A DNA stretch of 64,000 bases, from NCBI GenBank assembly GCA_030323885.1, contig CM059191.1, forward strand, positions 1,178,001 to 1,242,000, in the 5' to 3' direction. Below the pieces are notes generated by a model that was not told the DNA's origin, did no database searches, and worked only from the letters and a program-made list of their open reading frames with translations. The stretch's first letter is position 1; each line of letters opens with the position of its first letter. This document shows positions 11,337 through 24,000 of this stretch, piece by piece. Origin of the DNA: Branchipolynoe longqiensis (lineage: Eukaryota > Annelida > Polychaeta > Phyllodocida > Polynoidae). Position numbers and translations under genes: made by a program.

Positions 11337-11527
11337 TAAATGAACTCTCCGAGTTGTATCCGGACAACATTGCTCTGGATGCAAAGTTGCACTTTGAAGA
11401 CGTAGTATACGACGTTATCAGGAAATACAATACTGAATTGGGGTCTGCGCATGGAGGGAAGAAAAACCTTTTCGCTTCAGGTCCTCGTATGCATAATTCA
11501 ACAGACAAGTTGAGACATGAACTATGA
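11337..11527 (+). CDS. Possible terminal exon, product unknown
   Basis: A good acceptor (ACTATTTTCAG, ending at 11336) opens a frame of about 62 codons to a TGA at 11525-11527. It reads NELSELYPDNIALDAKLHF and ends TDKLRHEL, with a composition typical of protein and unlike the surrounding AT-rich noise. No methionine start precedes it, so it would be a 3' exon of a + strand gene or a relic of one. The frame stays open upstream to about 11275. I do not recognise the family. A fragment of an old transposon protein is an alternative. Confidence 0.3.
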
Positions 11528-11702
11528 AGTCGTTATTGTCAGGCACATGAAGCCCGTAGTGGAGAAGGGTTTGCCTTCATCAAATCAAATGTAATTTGGG
11601 TGAGTAACAGTCGCACCACATGTTGAGCATGTTCCAAACAAGCACGGTGTAATTTATGCACATTACCATAACTATTCACAGGAGGTAAAGGTAATTTAGA
11701 AG

Positions 11703-11995
11703 TTTGTTTTATTTAAGGACACCTCTAGATCACAGTGATTTTTATCATCAGCAATTGGACATCAAACATATGGTCATTCTGACATTTATATCGTCATTTT
11801 GATATATTTCATTGGAGGAAACGCGTTTCCGCCACATGGGCTACTCTTTCCAATACGCAGCAAGGGGTCTTTTATATGCACTTTCCCCACAGACAGGACA
11901 GCACATAGCACAGCTTTTGATGAACCTGTTGTGGACCAGTGGTTGGAATGGAAAATAGCCCAAACTGCAAATGTGTTCACTGAGCAGGATCGATA
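11703..11995 (-). mobile_element. SINE-B (tRNA-derived)
   Basis: It shares TTTATTTAAGGACACCTCTAGA, GGTCATTCTGACATTTAT, CCGCCACATGGGCTACTCTTTCC, AGCAAGGGGTCTTTTATATGC and CCACAGACAGGACAGCACAT with 39913-40243 and 45287-45608. In those longer copies the right end, read in reverse, is a tRNA-like head (GGGACGTAGC...GGCGGTA). That head is missing here. Confidence 0.75.
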
Positions 11996-12483
11996 AGATG
12001 ACTCACCCCGTTACAGTTGGTGATTTAGTGTCGTGAATATTTTTAATACGTGGATCACGGAAAAACTAGTGTAACATGAGACCTCATCTGACAATGACCA
12101 CCTGTAGCCATTCTGTTTGAATTGTTTAGGGTCTAATAATTACTCTACTAGTAAAACACCCACTGCTGCCAGTATCTGCATGGATTTTTGTTTGTTAGTT
12201 TTAGCTCCTAGTCTGACGACAGTGGAACAGATGCTTTGAACCAGTTATTTAACACCATTTCTTATTTCCACTATTTTGTTTGCACTGAAATTCACACAAA
12301 TTTTCTTTTTAATACCCTAAATGTATATCTAATTTACCCTTCCCCATGCACTAGTTCAGCAACCTTTCATAAATGCCAGAGCAGTAATTTAGCACTGACC
12401 ATTATTATATTCACAACAAACTAAGTTTAACAAAAAGGCAACTCCAAACTGAAAGACTGAAGCTAAGCTGTGCTTATTGTGAC

Positions 12484-13176
12484 CAAAGACCCTATAATAC
12501 TAAGATGGCTCACTCCCTATCTCTCAAATGGTAATGTAAATTTTGCAGTGCCACCTTGTGGTGGGTTTGATCAGCTGGCTGCTGGTTGGTGTTTCACATG
12601 TAAACGCATACAATTATTATACATGAGATAGGTAAGTATGAATACACATCAATATGAAATTGCTATGAACAAATACCCAGCATCATCATCAGCATCGCCA
12701 TCATCACACATCTTTTTTGTTGTTGGTCCATCAGTTGTTTAAGCAGGGGAAATTTCAGTCATAGACGACTGGTCTTCCTCATTCCACTGCTGGTCGATAG
12801 AAAGCCCGAGCCTACACTTTTACCAACCCAAGGGATTTTTAACCTCCCACACCACATAGACATGGTATGAGAGCAACCGGCCTTTGATGACGCTGTAAGT
12901 TATACACAGCAGTGGAAATCCAAATTGGCAGAGCTGGGGGCATGGGGAATCGAACCGGCGACCCTCAGATTAGGAGTCTGACCTAGAAAAAAATCAGACA
13001 CTCCAACCACTCCGCCACAGAGAACGCCACACATTCATATATACATTTATACATATAATATAGCACCTGTTTAACCAAGAGAACAGCCAGCGCACCAAGT
13101 GGTGGGTTTGATCATTTTGATTACACAGTACAGACTGAGTGCTCACTCCCTATCTCCTCCTATTATAGGGTCTTTG
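12484..13176. mobile_element. MITE-B (CAAAGACCC ends, 7-bp TSD), split by a SINE
   Basis: The ends are CAAAGACCCTATAATACTAA and TATTATAGGGTCTTTG. It is flanked by TTGTGAC at 12477-12483 and 13177-13183. It is an inverted copy of 18441-18837, sharing CACTCCCTATCTC, GGTGGGTTTGATCA, CATGAGATAGGTAAGTATGA and a CATCATCATCAGCATCGCC stretch. A SINE (12712-13027) interrupts it. Without the insert it would be about 370 bp. It has no coding capacity. Confidence 0.85.
12712..13027 (-). mobile_element. tRNA-derived SINE nested in MITE-B
   Basis: It is flanked by CACACAT at 12705-12711 and 13028-13034, and the intact MITE at 18441 has that site once. In reverse orientation the right end reads like a tRNA gene, with a B box within GGCATGGGGAATCGAACCGG (- strand GGTTCGATTCC). 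The left end contains TTGTTGTTGGTCCATCAG and AGCAGGGGAAATTTCAGTC, also seen at 49745. Confidence 0.75.
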
Positions 13177-13183
13177 TTGTGAC

Positions 13184-14040
13184 ACATCCGGTTCAGCCCC
13201 AGTAATGTTCCTCAGCTACAGGAGTGAGGCAGCTAAGGTAGCACTCGTACATATATATGAGATAATATTTGAACATGCTTATGTCGTCTGAAGCGGGTTT
13301 AAAAAAAAAATTGTTAAAGAATAAAAAAACAACAAAAAACATCTTGGTATTTGGGAACTAAATTTAGACCCATTGGCCACCTAATATTTATGGGATGGAG
13401 TATGTGGCGACACCTAATGGGAAACTCTTACATTGTGCAGTTATTGGGGAGTATTTAATACCTCTCCCCCCAACTACCTACCATAATAACTGATTTGGTT
13501 AAACTTGTAATTACGTTTCATTGGAACTTTAAAGAAAAAACAATAAAAGAAAGTATCAGCTGTTTTAAAGGTACATTGAGATTATTCCTGTATGGTGTCG
13601 CCACCTAATGGTAATCACATGCAGCAGACTCGTCTAGGATATCCCTATACATTTACGACTTGAAACGCGCCTGGTAAATTAGTAGACTATATATCGACTC
13701 TTTTGAACTTTATTGAATAGTATCCATTGTCACTGACATAGTGTGCCAAAGCAATGAATTACACTATGGAGACGACTACTGCTTGTTCCTTTAACATATC
13801 TCTTGGCTTGATTGGGCCGACATCTGTGATATGGACTTGGGCTTTTACATGTAGCCGCAGATCTAGGCCCTTACTATTCTACCATAAATAAAACACCAAC
13901 GCCATATCGCCCTGTTGGGGTTCATTGCATGTAAGCCTGCTAATGACTTTTCACCAGTTTGGTCCAAGTTCCACAAATATACAGTTTACACAGGGTCCAC
14001 TGGTAACGTGGATACAGTAGTAGCGTTACCACATTAACGT
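13184..14040. other. Intergenic DNA upstream of the HSF-like gene
   Basis: No gene is supported. Two copies of a phrase ending 'GGTGTCGCCACCTAATGG' (13404-13420 diverged, and 13593-13611) suggest a small degraded repeat. Confidence 0.4.
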
Positions 14041-14049
14041 CACGTCACC

Positions 14050-14187
14050 CATACACAAAAAGTGACGTCATCACGTTACATCACAGCGCGCGATTTACGT
14101 TGCGTAGCTACCCACCATTGACGGGAAATAGGAAAAAGGAAAGGATTCATTCTTTTATCACACTTCTCACCGATTTTCCCGCCAGAG
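14050..14187 (+). promoter_or_regulatory. Candidate promoter / 5' UTR of the HSF-like gene
   Basis: Just upstream of the ATG are a perfect CRE/ATF octamer TGACGTCA (14063-14070) and an E2F-like TTTCCCGCC (14175-14183) five bases before the ATG. No TATA box is evident. Both sites are sequence matches only. CRE plus E2F would fit cell-cycle or germline-type control, which is inference. Confidence 0.45.
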
Positions 14188-14987
14188 ATGGACTCTTACG
14201 GCTGTGAGATTGCCATGTCGAATAAGTTCCCCGGGAAGCTATGGCGGATGGTGAATAACTGCACTTCGGGCGCAATTTGTTGGGGCCAAGGCGGCCAAAC
14301 AATCATCATCCACCAAACAAAGTTTCAGGAGGAATTCCTAGATCCCCCGAATGCCGTGTTCAAAACAACAAACATTGGAAGTTTCATTCGACAATTGAAT
14401 TTGTATGGCTTTCGTAAGCTGAACGTGGTCCGCTACGCCGATAGCGGGGCGGAGCTGCGGGAGGTGCATGAGTTTCAGAACGACTTCTTCACCAGAGGTC
14501 ACCCGGAGCTGCTCTCTCGTCTCCGCCGTAATGTCGGCATCCGCCGCAGCCGCGAGATGGCCGTCAAGAGGCAGCTGGACGAGATCCACAACTACTCAGA
14601 GAAGAAGCAGCGTTTACTGGAGGTAACACAACTACTGGCAGTAGTAGTAGTTAGTAGTAGTAGTACTAGTGGCACGATCATAATAAATAAATCAATCAAT
14701 AAAAACCAACAAAGAAGCAAAAAGCAATAAAAATCAATAATCATGATAACAAAAGATCATTGATTGATTGATGAGGTGATAAACTGAGATGGATATATAT
14801 ATTATATGTGTGTGTGTGTGTGTGTGTGAAATTGCTTATGTTGCCTAAAAGTAAAATATTACATTATTTTGATTAGCTAAGGAGTGTGTGTTATATATAT
14901 ATATATATATATATTTATAAATTTGTCTAGCTGTAAAGTCCATCAATCCATAAGACAAACAGATGACAGTGTGGTGGTCTTATATCT

Positions 14988-15023
<36 letters not shown>

Positions 15024-18000
15024 TATATATATATACATATATATATACATATATATATGTATATACATACATATATATATGAGATATAAGACCCATATAT
15101 ATATATATACATATATATATATAGGTCACTCTCCTGAAAACTGGTCAGCATGGGATGGGATTTTAAAACATCAATAAAAAAACTTCCTACTTATTGTTTT
15201 CCCTTATACTTTTCATATTTGATGTAAGAAATAATGGAAATAAAATAAACTGTGTGCAACTTTGGTCCTTTTAGTTATGAAATGTTTTTGTACAAAAAAA
15301 ACAACATTTTACACTCAGCCATTTGTAATATGACATATGGGACATGGTTGAATCCTTACTAACATCTTGTATTGCATTGATATATCAAATAAAACAGTTC
15401 TCAAATCAAAAGGGAAGTATTTATTAACATGTAGGGGCCTATGCTTAATACAAATCTGATCAGAATTAAATAATATCATACTTAGAAGCATAGTAATCAT
15501 GGCATAATATACAGAAATATGTAGTGCTTATATTGATAAAAAAAAAGAAGTAATTCCCAGACATGCTTTATTCACTGAATAATTAGTGTACAATATTTGT
15601 GTGGCATCCAGACACCACTGGTTACATGTGTGACGGAAATTTGTAATGTTATTTCTGAAGACATCAAATTCTTAAAAAAATATTTTAAGCAAGCATACGT
15701 GTTAATAAATACTTCCTTTTTGATTTGGGAACTGTTTTGTTTGATATATCAATGCAATCCAAGATGTGAATAAGGATTCAACCACGTCCCATATGTCATG
15801 TTACAACAAATGGCTGACTGTAAAATGGGTTTTTTTTGTACAAAAACACTTCATAACTAAAAGGACCAAAGTTGCACACAGTTTATTTTATTTCCATTAT
15901 TTCTTTCATCAATTCTGAACATGAATATGGAAAGTATGACGAAAGAAATAAGTAGGAAGTTTTTTTATTGATGTTTTAAAATCCCATCCCATGCTGACCA
16001 GTTTTCAGGAGAGTGATCCATATATATATATATATTCCTTAGCCAATACATATTATATGTGTGCTCTACTGTACTTATTTAATCTTGAATAGTTTTTGTT
16101 GATAAAGTGTCTAGGTATTGTGAAGGTAAGCATGGTTAAGGTATAGATATATAAAAGGTTGTCAACTATTGTAAAATGGTATCACGGACTGAGTCTATGG
16201 AGGTCCAAGCATCTATTGATAAGATAAGATAGTTATTTATTTCCACATGATCATTGTACATACAAGCTGATAATTATATCAGTTATGTTTCACATGAAAA
16301 AGGAGAAACTGCAAGCATGCTTCATTCAGTATATGCAGAAGTCACGTCATGGTGAGGGGATAGCGTCTGGTTAAAGTTGCATAGTCCGATACCTTTCTCC
16401 ATGTAAATATCTCTCCAAAGTTAATCCTTTAAAATAAAATTCATTTCAAACAAAAGTAATGTAAATTATGAGACAAATATATGTATCTTCTTTCTTTAGA
16501 AGAAATGGCACAAACTTAAAGTTGTGGGTTTATGGAACTTTAAACTACATGTGTAAAGTTAAACATCCATATTGTAGGCCCTATGCCTTCAACGTTATCC
16601 AAATTAATAATCAAATTTCTTACACTCACTCCCTATCCAGCATACTTAGTAGGCCCTAATGCATGACTATGTTCTAACTTTATACCTAGTAAAATTTCTC
16701 AGAATGAACGTTTTCTTAAGTCGTCACCCCCGAACAGTACAGGAACCAATTCCTTCAATTTTTATGACTTATTATAATAATGTCCTTAATTACGAGAATG
16801 CACCCTTGTTTCTTAAATCATGAAAGCAAAAGAACCTTGAGAAATGACATTCAGATGAATTGTCGTATAAAATATTGTTTAATGAAAATCCATAACACAT
16901 CTTTGGAATTTCGCCTTAGACAACCATCATTTACATTATCATCTAGCCATGATCGACATCCAGTTTGTGGAAATCAATTCAAATGAGTCAAATTCTAAAA
17001 CGGGATTGTCGGAATGCCAGAAGATGCAAAACAGTAACAGAAGAGAGAAATGATGTGGTCAAGGACAAAGAAAACTATGGGCTGCAAGATAAAATCCAAA
17101 AACAAAGAAACTACTGAAGTGACAAATAAAGAGGAGAAGAAGAAGCGTACAAATCTATTCTGAGAATGGAACTAGCCAAGTTCACTTTGCTCCGAGACAA
17201 ACTGGAGTTGAGGCGAGACATTTTGAAGTGAGAAAAAAGAATCTACAAGAACTGAATCCTGAAGTTATGCGCATGCTGTAGTCGAATGCCACGATCTCAT
17301 ACACGTTAGTGGACGTAGTGGAGGCTAACGTGGGTCAAACGTGGTGTAAGTACGTTAAACTACGTTGAAATATGTTAAGGTACAGCAGGTTTTGGTACGG
17401 ATAAATACGTTATGGTACGGATGCCGGTACGTTCAACTATGTTCAACTATGTTAGCCTCAACTACATTCACCTACATCCACTAACGGCTATGTGACCAGG
17501 GCTTTGTCCAATTATGCTAGAGCACATTAGAGTATATGCTAGAGTATGTTACCATCACACATGCAAATTCAGCCTCTAACATAGCACTCTTTTGAACATG
17601 TTCAAAGAGTAAATCGCAACTCACGGCCCACCCACGTTATTACCAAGGAGAAGTACGGATGCCAGTACGTTCAACTACGTTCAAGTATGTTCAACTACAT
17701 TAGCCTCCACTACATTCAACTACGTCCACTTACATGTATGTGACCGGGCCTTTAGAGTCTTAAGCCGTGTTCACACGGACGATGTAAATCGATTCGTAGA
17801 AAGCGACTTGTATAGTTCGCCTCACATTTCTCGTGTGAACGGACATCTGAGGCGGATTAAGGCTGATTCGATTCCTGTGATGCGCATCCTGTAAACCACC
17901 TATCGAGGTAGTTTACGTGAGGCGATTTCTGTGATGCGGATAATTTTTGGCCGTGTGAACGCACTGAGGCGGATTAAGCACCTCACACGCATGCGCAGTC

Positions 18001-21000
18001 GACACCTCAGTTTGTTGACTTTCCGGTCGATCAAAAGCGCATATTATATAATTTAATTAATGAAACTGCTATCTATGCGCAGATATTTTTTTCATCATTT
18101 ATTTTTAGGGTTTCACTGCCCAGCAGAAGTTTTGACCGTTCCAAACCAATACGATTCAATCCATACATATCTAGGTCGAACCCACACTCTCTCGGCCGAC
18201 GTCGACGAACCCAAACTGGCGCTGGTTAGTCTGGACTTGCTCATGCGCAGATTTCGATTTCCGGCCCAAGTACTGCCCGTGTGAACGGGCCGCTAATTCG
18301 ATTCACCTGATTCGATTTGTGTGATGCGCCTCACATTTTGTCCGTGTGAACACGGCTTAACTGGGACCCCCCCTTGCTTGTGATACCCCACACCATACCC
18401 ACTCACCACCCATCCCTACGTCAGTCTACTTACACCCCCTCAAAGACCCTATAATACTAAGACGGCTCACTCAGCCTGTACTGTGTAATCAAAATGATCA
18501 AACCCACCACTTGGTGCGCTGGCTGTTCTCTTGGTTAAACAGTTGCTATATTATATGTATAAATGTATATATATGAATGTGAAAGATGTGTGATGATGGC
18601 GATGCTGATGATGATGCTGATGATGATGTGTATTTGTTCATAGCAATTTCATATTGATGTGTATTCATACTTACCTATCTCATGTATAATATATACATGA
18701 GATATGTTTTATGTGTTTACATGTGAAACACCAACCAGCAGCCGAGCTGATCAAACCCACCACAAGGTTGCACTGCGAAATTTACATTACCATGGGAGAG
18801 ATAGGGAGTGAGCCGTCTTAGTATTATAGGGTCTTTGACCCCCTCCACACACACACCATATACACCATATTGTGGCCATTTTCACTGCCCGATGCCTAGT
18901 TTGCCTCGTTCTGACGCCTAAGTAGGTCACCCGTGAATAGCGTCAATTCTTGTGTACTGATTTTTCATCTGTACATTGTATTTTATTTTGTTATCTAATG
19001 TCTTTAAAAAAAAAAGGTTTCTAATGAAAAGTATAACTGCATATGTACTTACTTTAAAGGTGAATAGAAAACAAAGTGGGTAGATCTGACACTGTTTGTC
19101 AGAGGAGCAGAACATTATATGACTTTGAAGGTGTTTCAGTTCTTGTCTCAGTAAATATAGTTCCATCTATTAAGCCACGAACGATTATATTAAACTTAAA
19201 ATTTACCAAATTAATATTTTGTTCCAGTTGAAACATACCTATTTTTTTCAGCACTCAAGGCACAAGTCTTCCCATCTTGACAACGATGGTGACATTAAAT
19301 CATTGTGGATGAACTGATAAGATGGTATGAACAATATTCAGGGGTGAAAGATCTCCGCGATTTTGCGGATTTCACAAGATGCCATTGGCCAATAGGCCTT
19401 ACTGCATTGCAATCCCGCAGCACTGTGAGGTGTATACCAATAATTAAGTTGTTCAAACTCCGTTGCAATGTCAGAGTAAGCAAATACCGCCCTGTACCAT
19501 TCAGCCTTGTCAGAGAGGCAAATACCATACTGCACCACACTCTCCAAGGATAGTCTGTAGCTACTGCCAGATCAAATGGAATGGAACTATGATATTGTGT
19601 AGAGAGCATTGGATGAAACTTGACTTCCGTAAATTTTCCCGCAATTCTCTGACAGTGTTGAGGCTATGAGAGAATATACGCGTTTTCACGGAAATTCACC
19701 AAAATAATTACCTTAAAACCTGTCTACCTGACCACCTCCACAGATCGACCACTCCCCTATATTGATCACTTTATTTGGGTCCCAAACGATTTCCCATGCA
19801 ATACCATTGTAATGATTTAAAAAACTCCCTAAACCGACCACCTCCCTAAATGGACCATTTAAAGTCGGTCCCATGGTCGGTCGATTTAGAGAGGGTTTAC
19901 TGTACTAGGATAATGTGACGACGTCATTGGTCAATGTGTTTATAGTACACATAGAGTATATATAGTATGTATGTACTACATATATATATATATTATATAT
20001 ATATAATATATATATATATAGTATATTTGTACTATATGTACTATGCATCATGGGTTCGAACCCCGGTCGAGTCAAACCAATGACTTAAAAATTGATACGT
20101 GTTGCTTCCTAGCCAGGCGCTTGGCATTATTAGGACAGGGCAAGGAGTGGTGTGCTCAGTGTCAGGATAATATGATGAGTGGGATACCAGGTCATGGTGC
20201 CGGTGGCCTGGTTTCCCAGTGGGACAGCACTATAAAGTCGTCATGAGTGTGCACTGTCACAAGTTGGTACCAGTCCTGATATCACCTTAGATGTTGCTAG
20301 GACGTAAAACAACAACAAACAAACAAACAAACAATCATCATCATGCTGTCAGTCGCGATGCAACAAAGACTGCTTTCATTACTTGACTGCCGCTCTCCAT
20401 TTAGCTCTCTGCTGTGAGAGTGATGTCCATGAGTCGGAGTACTATGCATACATGTACTATATATGTGATTGTGAACCAGGATGTAAAACTCCCAACAACG
20501 AACACATATATATATATATACGATATACCGTAAAAACTCGCATATTAGGCAAGCCGGCAGATAAGTCGAGGTTAATTTTTACCTATGCATAGTTACTGGC
20601 GAAGTGATAGTGAAAAGTTAGGAAATTTGATGCGTATATAAGTCGAGGTGCTTCTGAGAAAATTGACTTAGCCGTGAGTTTTTACGGTACTATATATATG
20701 TGTATATACTATATATGCATATACATTTGTATGTTTGTTTGTTTAACGACCTCCCAGCACAAAAAGTAAACATCGGCTATTGGGGGTTTATATATGTAGG
20801 CAGGCCTATATAGTATATGTAGTACATATAGTATATATATAGTATATGTAGTATATATATATAGGTACCAGACGGGATGGCCGAATGAGTTGAGAGTCTG
20901 TCTCCAATTTTGGGAGATCGGGGGATCTGAACCCATGGGTTTGTGGGTTCGAACCCTGGTCGAGTCAAACCAATGACTTAAAAATTGATACTTAATTGTC

Positions 21001-24000
21001 GCTTCTTAGCCTGTCGCTCGCCATTATTAGGATATAGCAAGGACTGGTTGGCTCAGTATCAGGATAATGTGACTGAGTGGGATATCAGGTCATGGTGCTG
21101 GCAGCCTGGTCTCCCAGTGGGGCAGCACTATAAAGTCACCATGAGTGTGCACTGTCAGAAGTCGGTACCCGTGCTGATATGACTTTAGATGTTGCTATGA
21201 CGTAAAACAACAATAAACAAAACAAACAAACAGTATATATAGTATATATATATATATTTTACCTCGGTATACAGCCTCAGGCTAGCCTCAGGCTAGGGAG
21301 AGGGAAGCACATCCGGTCCAGCAATTAGCATAAACAACTCACGACCGGAGGACGCTCGTGGAGTTGCTCCAGCAGGATTTATCTACAACAAGCGAATAAC
21401 CGTAAGTAATGATAATAACTTAGGTTGAGCTTGTTTATGATGCATTATAGCATCTAGTTTTGAAAGTTCAGAACTTTCGTACGTCCAATTTGGACTAGAT
21501 TAGCATTTTAAAAATCGATACGGATAGAACAAAGGATTGCTTTGTGCATATCGAAACCATGGTTCTATCAACCCGCTTTGATACAGGTAGAGATGTTGGC
21601 ACGGTCACATCTCCTGTGGAGATTCTCTCGGACCCTAATAGAGGGTATTGTTGGGGATGATCCTGGGTTTCTTTTATGGATTCCCCTTTTGAATGAGGCG
21701 TTTCTCCGAGTTTCGTAGCATTTTCTCCAACTTACTGGCGCAGAAGCCGCAGGAGGGAGAAGTGTACGCGACAGAGAGATGGGAGGTCCCAGAGGCCTAC
21801 CCCACGTATAGTTGGTTTCGATACCCAAAAAACCTACGACAATACTTAGCTTATCACGCCTGTACTGAGAACGGTGTAAATACGTTACTCAATACCACAT
21901 AGATCCTCAACCCAGGTTAACCTGGCGTCACTTCGGTGTTCAGTTGAGTTGATTCCGGTTTAATAAGTACCCTTTTTTGGTTACAGAATACCGATGGCTA
22001 CAAAGCGAAACAAACCGCTGCTGCGGAGGGACGCGTGCCTACCGGCTATGATTTATCGCCCGAGCCGACAGCTCCCCTGTCGCCACAGCCTGGGGCCAAT
22101 ATACTCTCTGACCAAGAGAGTGATGACGGGACCGGCTATCCGGCAGACCTAACGGATCAGGTCAACCGGCTGGTCGAACAACGGATGAGACAACTGCAGA
22201 CCAGTAGCCTCATTGACCTGACTCGGCAGCTCCCACCGATTGATTCAGATTGGGAGGATGTTTCGGATTTCGAGGAAACGGATTCCGCTGTGGAGATCCC
22301 TGCCCGAACCAAGACAAAGAAGCGAAAGAGAGCAGTGAGCTCATCAGGTGATGAGTTCACGAAGGCCACTAAAGGGAAGAAGGCTAAGAAGCCCAAGAAG
22401 AAGAGCAAGAAAAAGAAGAAGAAACACTCATCTTCTGACTCTTCTTCCGACTCATCGAGTACAGAGTCGGATTCCGAGACCGAGCGTGCCAGTCTCTATA
22501 CAAAAATCAGAGGTAAAGTCCGGAAGCGCTGCCAGTTAGAGAAGGCAAAGAAGATCAAGACTACCACCATGATGCGCGAAACGATCAAGGGCCACTTTAA
22601 CACGTTTAAAACGGCAGAGATCATCAACAAACTAACAGAGCAAATAACGGGGATTAAAGGAATCCCCGACACAGTAGTGAAAGAGATGGACTCGGGTATT
22701 CATCTAAATGAAGAGAAGAAGAGATTTGAAGCTGCTCTTTTCACAGTGCATAAGGCAGTGCTAGGAGCACTGACGTCTGTAGCCCCTGTGGTGAATAGAA
22801 TGCAGACAGAGAACAAGTTCTCGTCACTGGCAAGAGGGATGGACAAGAGCATAGCTTTGCTCACCAATGCCAGTAACCTTTTGAGTTACAGACGTTACAA
22901 GAACGTCTTTAAAGCAGTCACTACACCGGCCGGAAAAGAAGTAGCTCGTTCTAAGAAGGTGACGGACAATGACGGGAAGGAGTACACTCTCTTTCTTCCT
23001 CCCAAACCGATCAAAGGCAAACCTTTGGACAAATCGAAAATGTTTGGCGGCCAGCTCCCCTACCTTTTCAAGGAAGTGGAGGCAGAAACAAAGAGTGGGC
23101 GGAACATGGAAACTTCCCAGAAGTCGGAGAATACCTCCTGATTCCGCAGACCGTGAGGGGATTTTCGGATCCGTCGTGGTACCAGGGCTGGCAGGTCCGG
23201 CCACTCCTACGGCTATCTGCCACGAGGCAGGGGTCGAGGCGACCGTCAAAGTTGGAACGACGGAAACCGCCCGTTCCGCAAAGAATTTGCCCCGAAGCAG
23301 CTCTTCCCGCGCCCAGGCAGCAAATGAACACTGCGATACAAACATCAGTGGTAGCAGAGATGGTGCCGGAATCAACACAAACGGATGTAAGAAACTTTGG
23401 TGCTGGCAATATTTTTAATTGTTTTTCAGAATGGCTTAAAATTACTAGCGATAATAATATTTTGGAGATAGTAATGGGGTTAAAATCCCGATTATTGAAT
23501 TACCAGTGCAACAACGGGTTCCTTTTCCATATAAGTTTGATGGGTTAGAGAAGCAAGCTTTATCTACTCAAGTATCGTTATTTCAATCGAAAGGCATTAT
23601 AGAGGAGGTGCTTCACACTCCAGGGGAATTTATTTCTAATATTTTTTCCAGACCTAAGCCTAATGGAGATATTAGAATGATTTTGGACTTGACTAAGTTA
23701 AATGAATTGGTAGAATATCAACATTTTAAAATGTTTTCTCTAGACACTGCCAGGGATTTGGTTATGCCTGAGGCATGGATGGCCAGTGTAGACTTACAGG
23801 ATGCATATTATATGGTCCCTATTTGTGCGGAACACCGCAAATTCCTACGATTTATTTGGAATGATACGCTTTTCCAGTTCACATGTATGCCAAATGGTTT
23901 AGCGTGCGCACCACGTCTCTTTACTAAGTTGTTGAAACCGTTTTTTTCGGCTATGGCTAAGAAGGGTCACACCATGTTCCCATACATAGACGATTCATTT

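Noticed and set aside
19305..19669. Overlapping frames of 68-104 codons on both strands
   Set aside because: They fall in a hAT-like MITE copy and show no protein signature.
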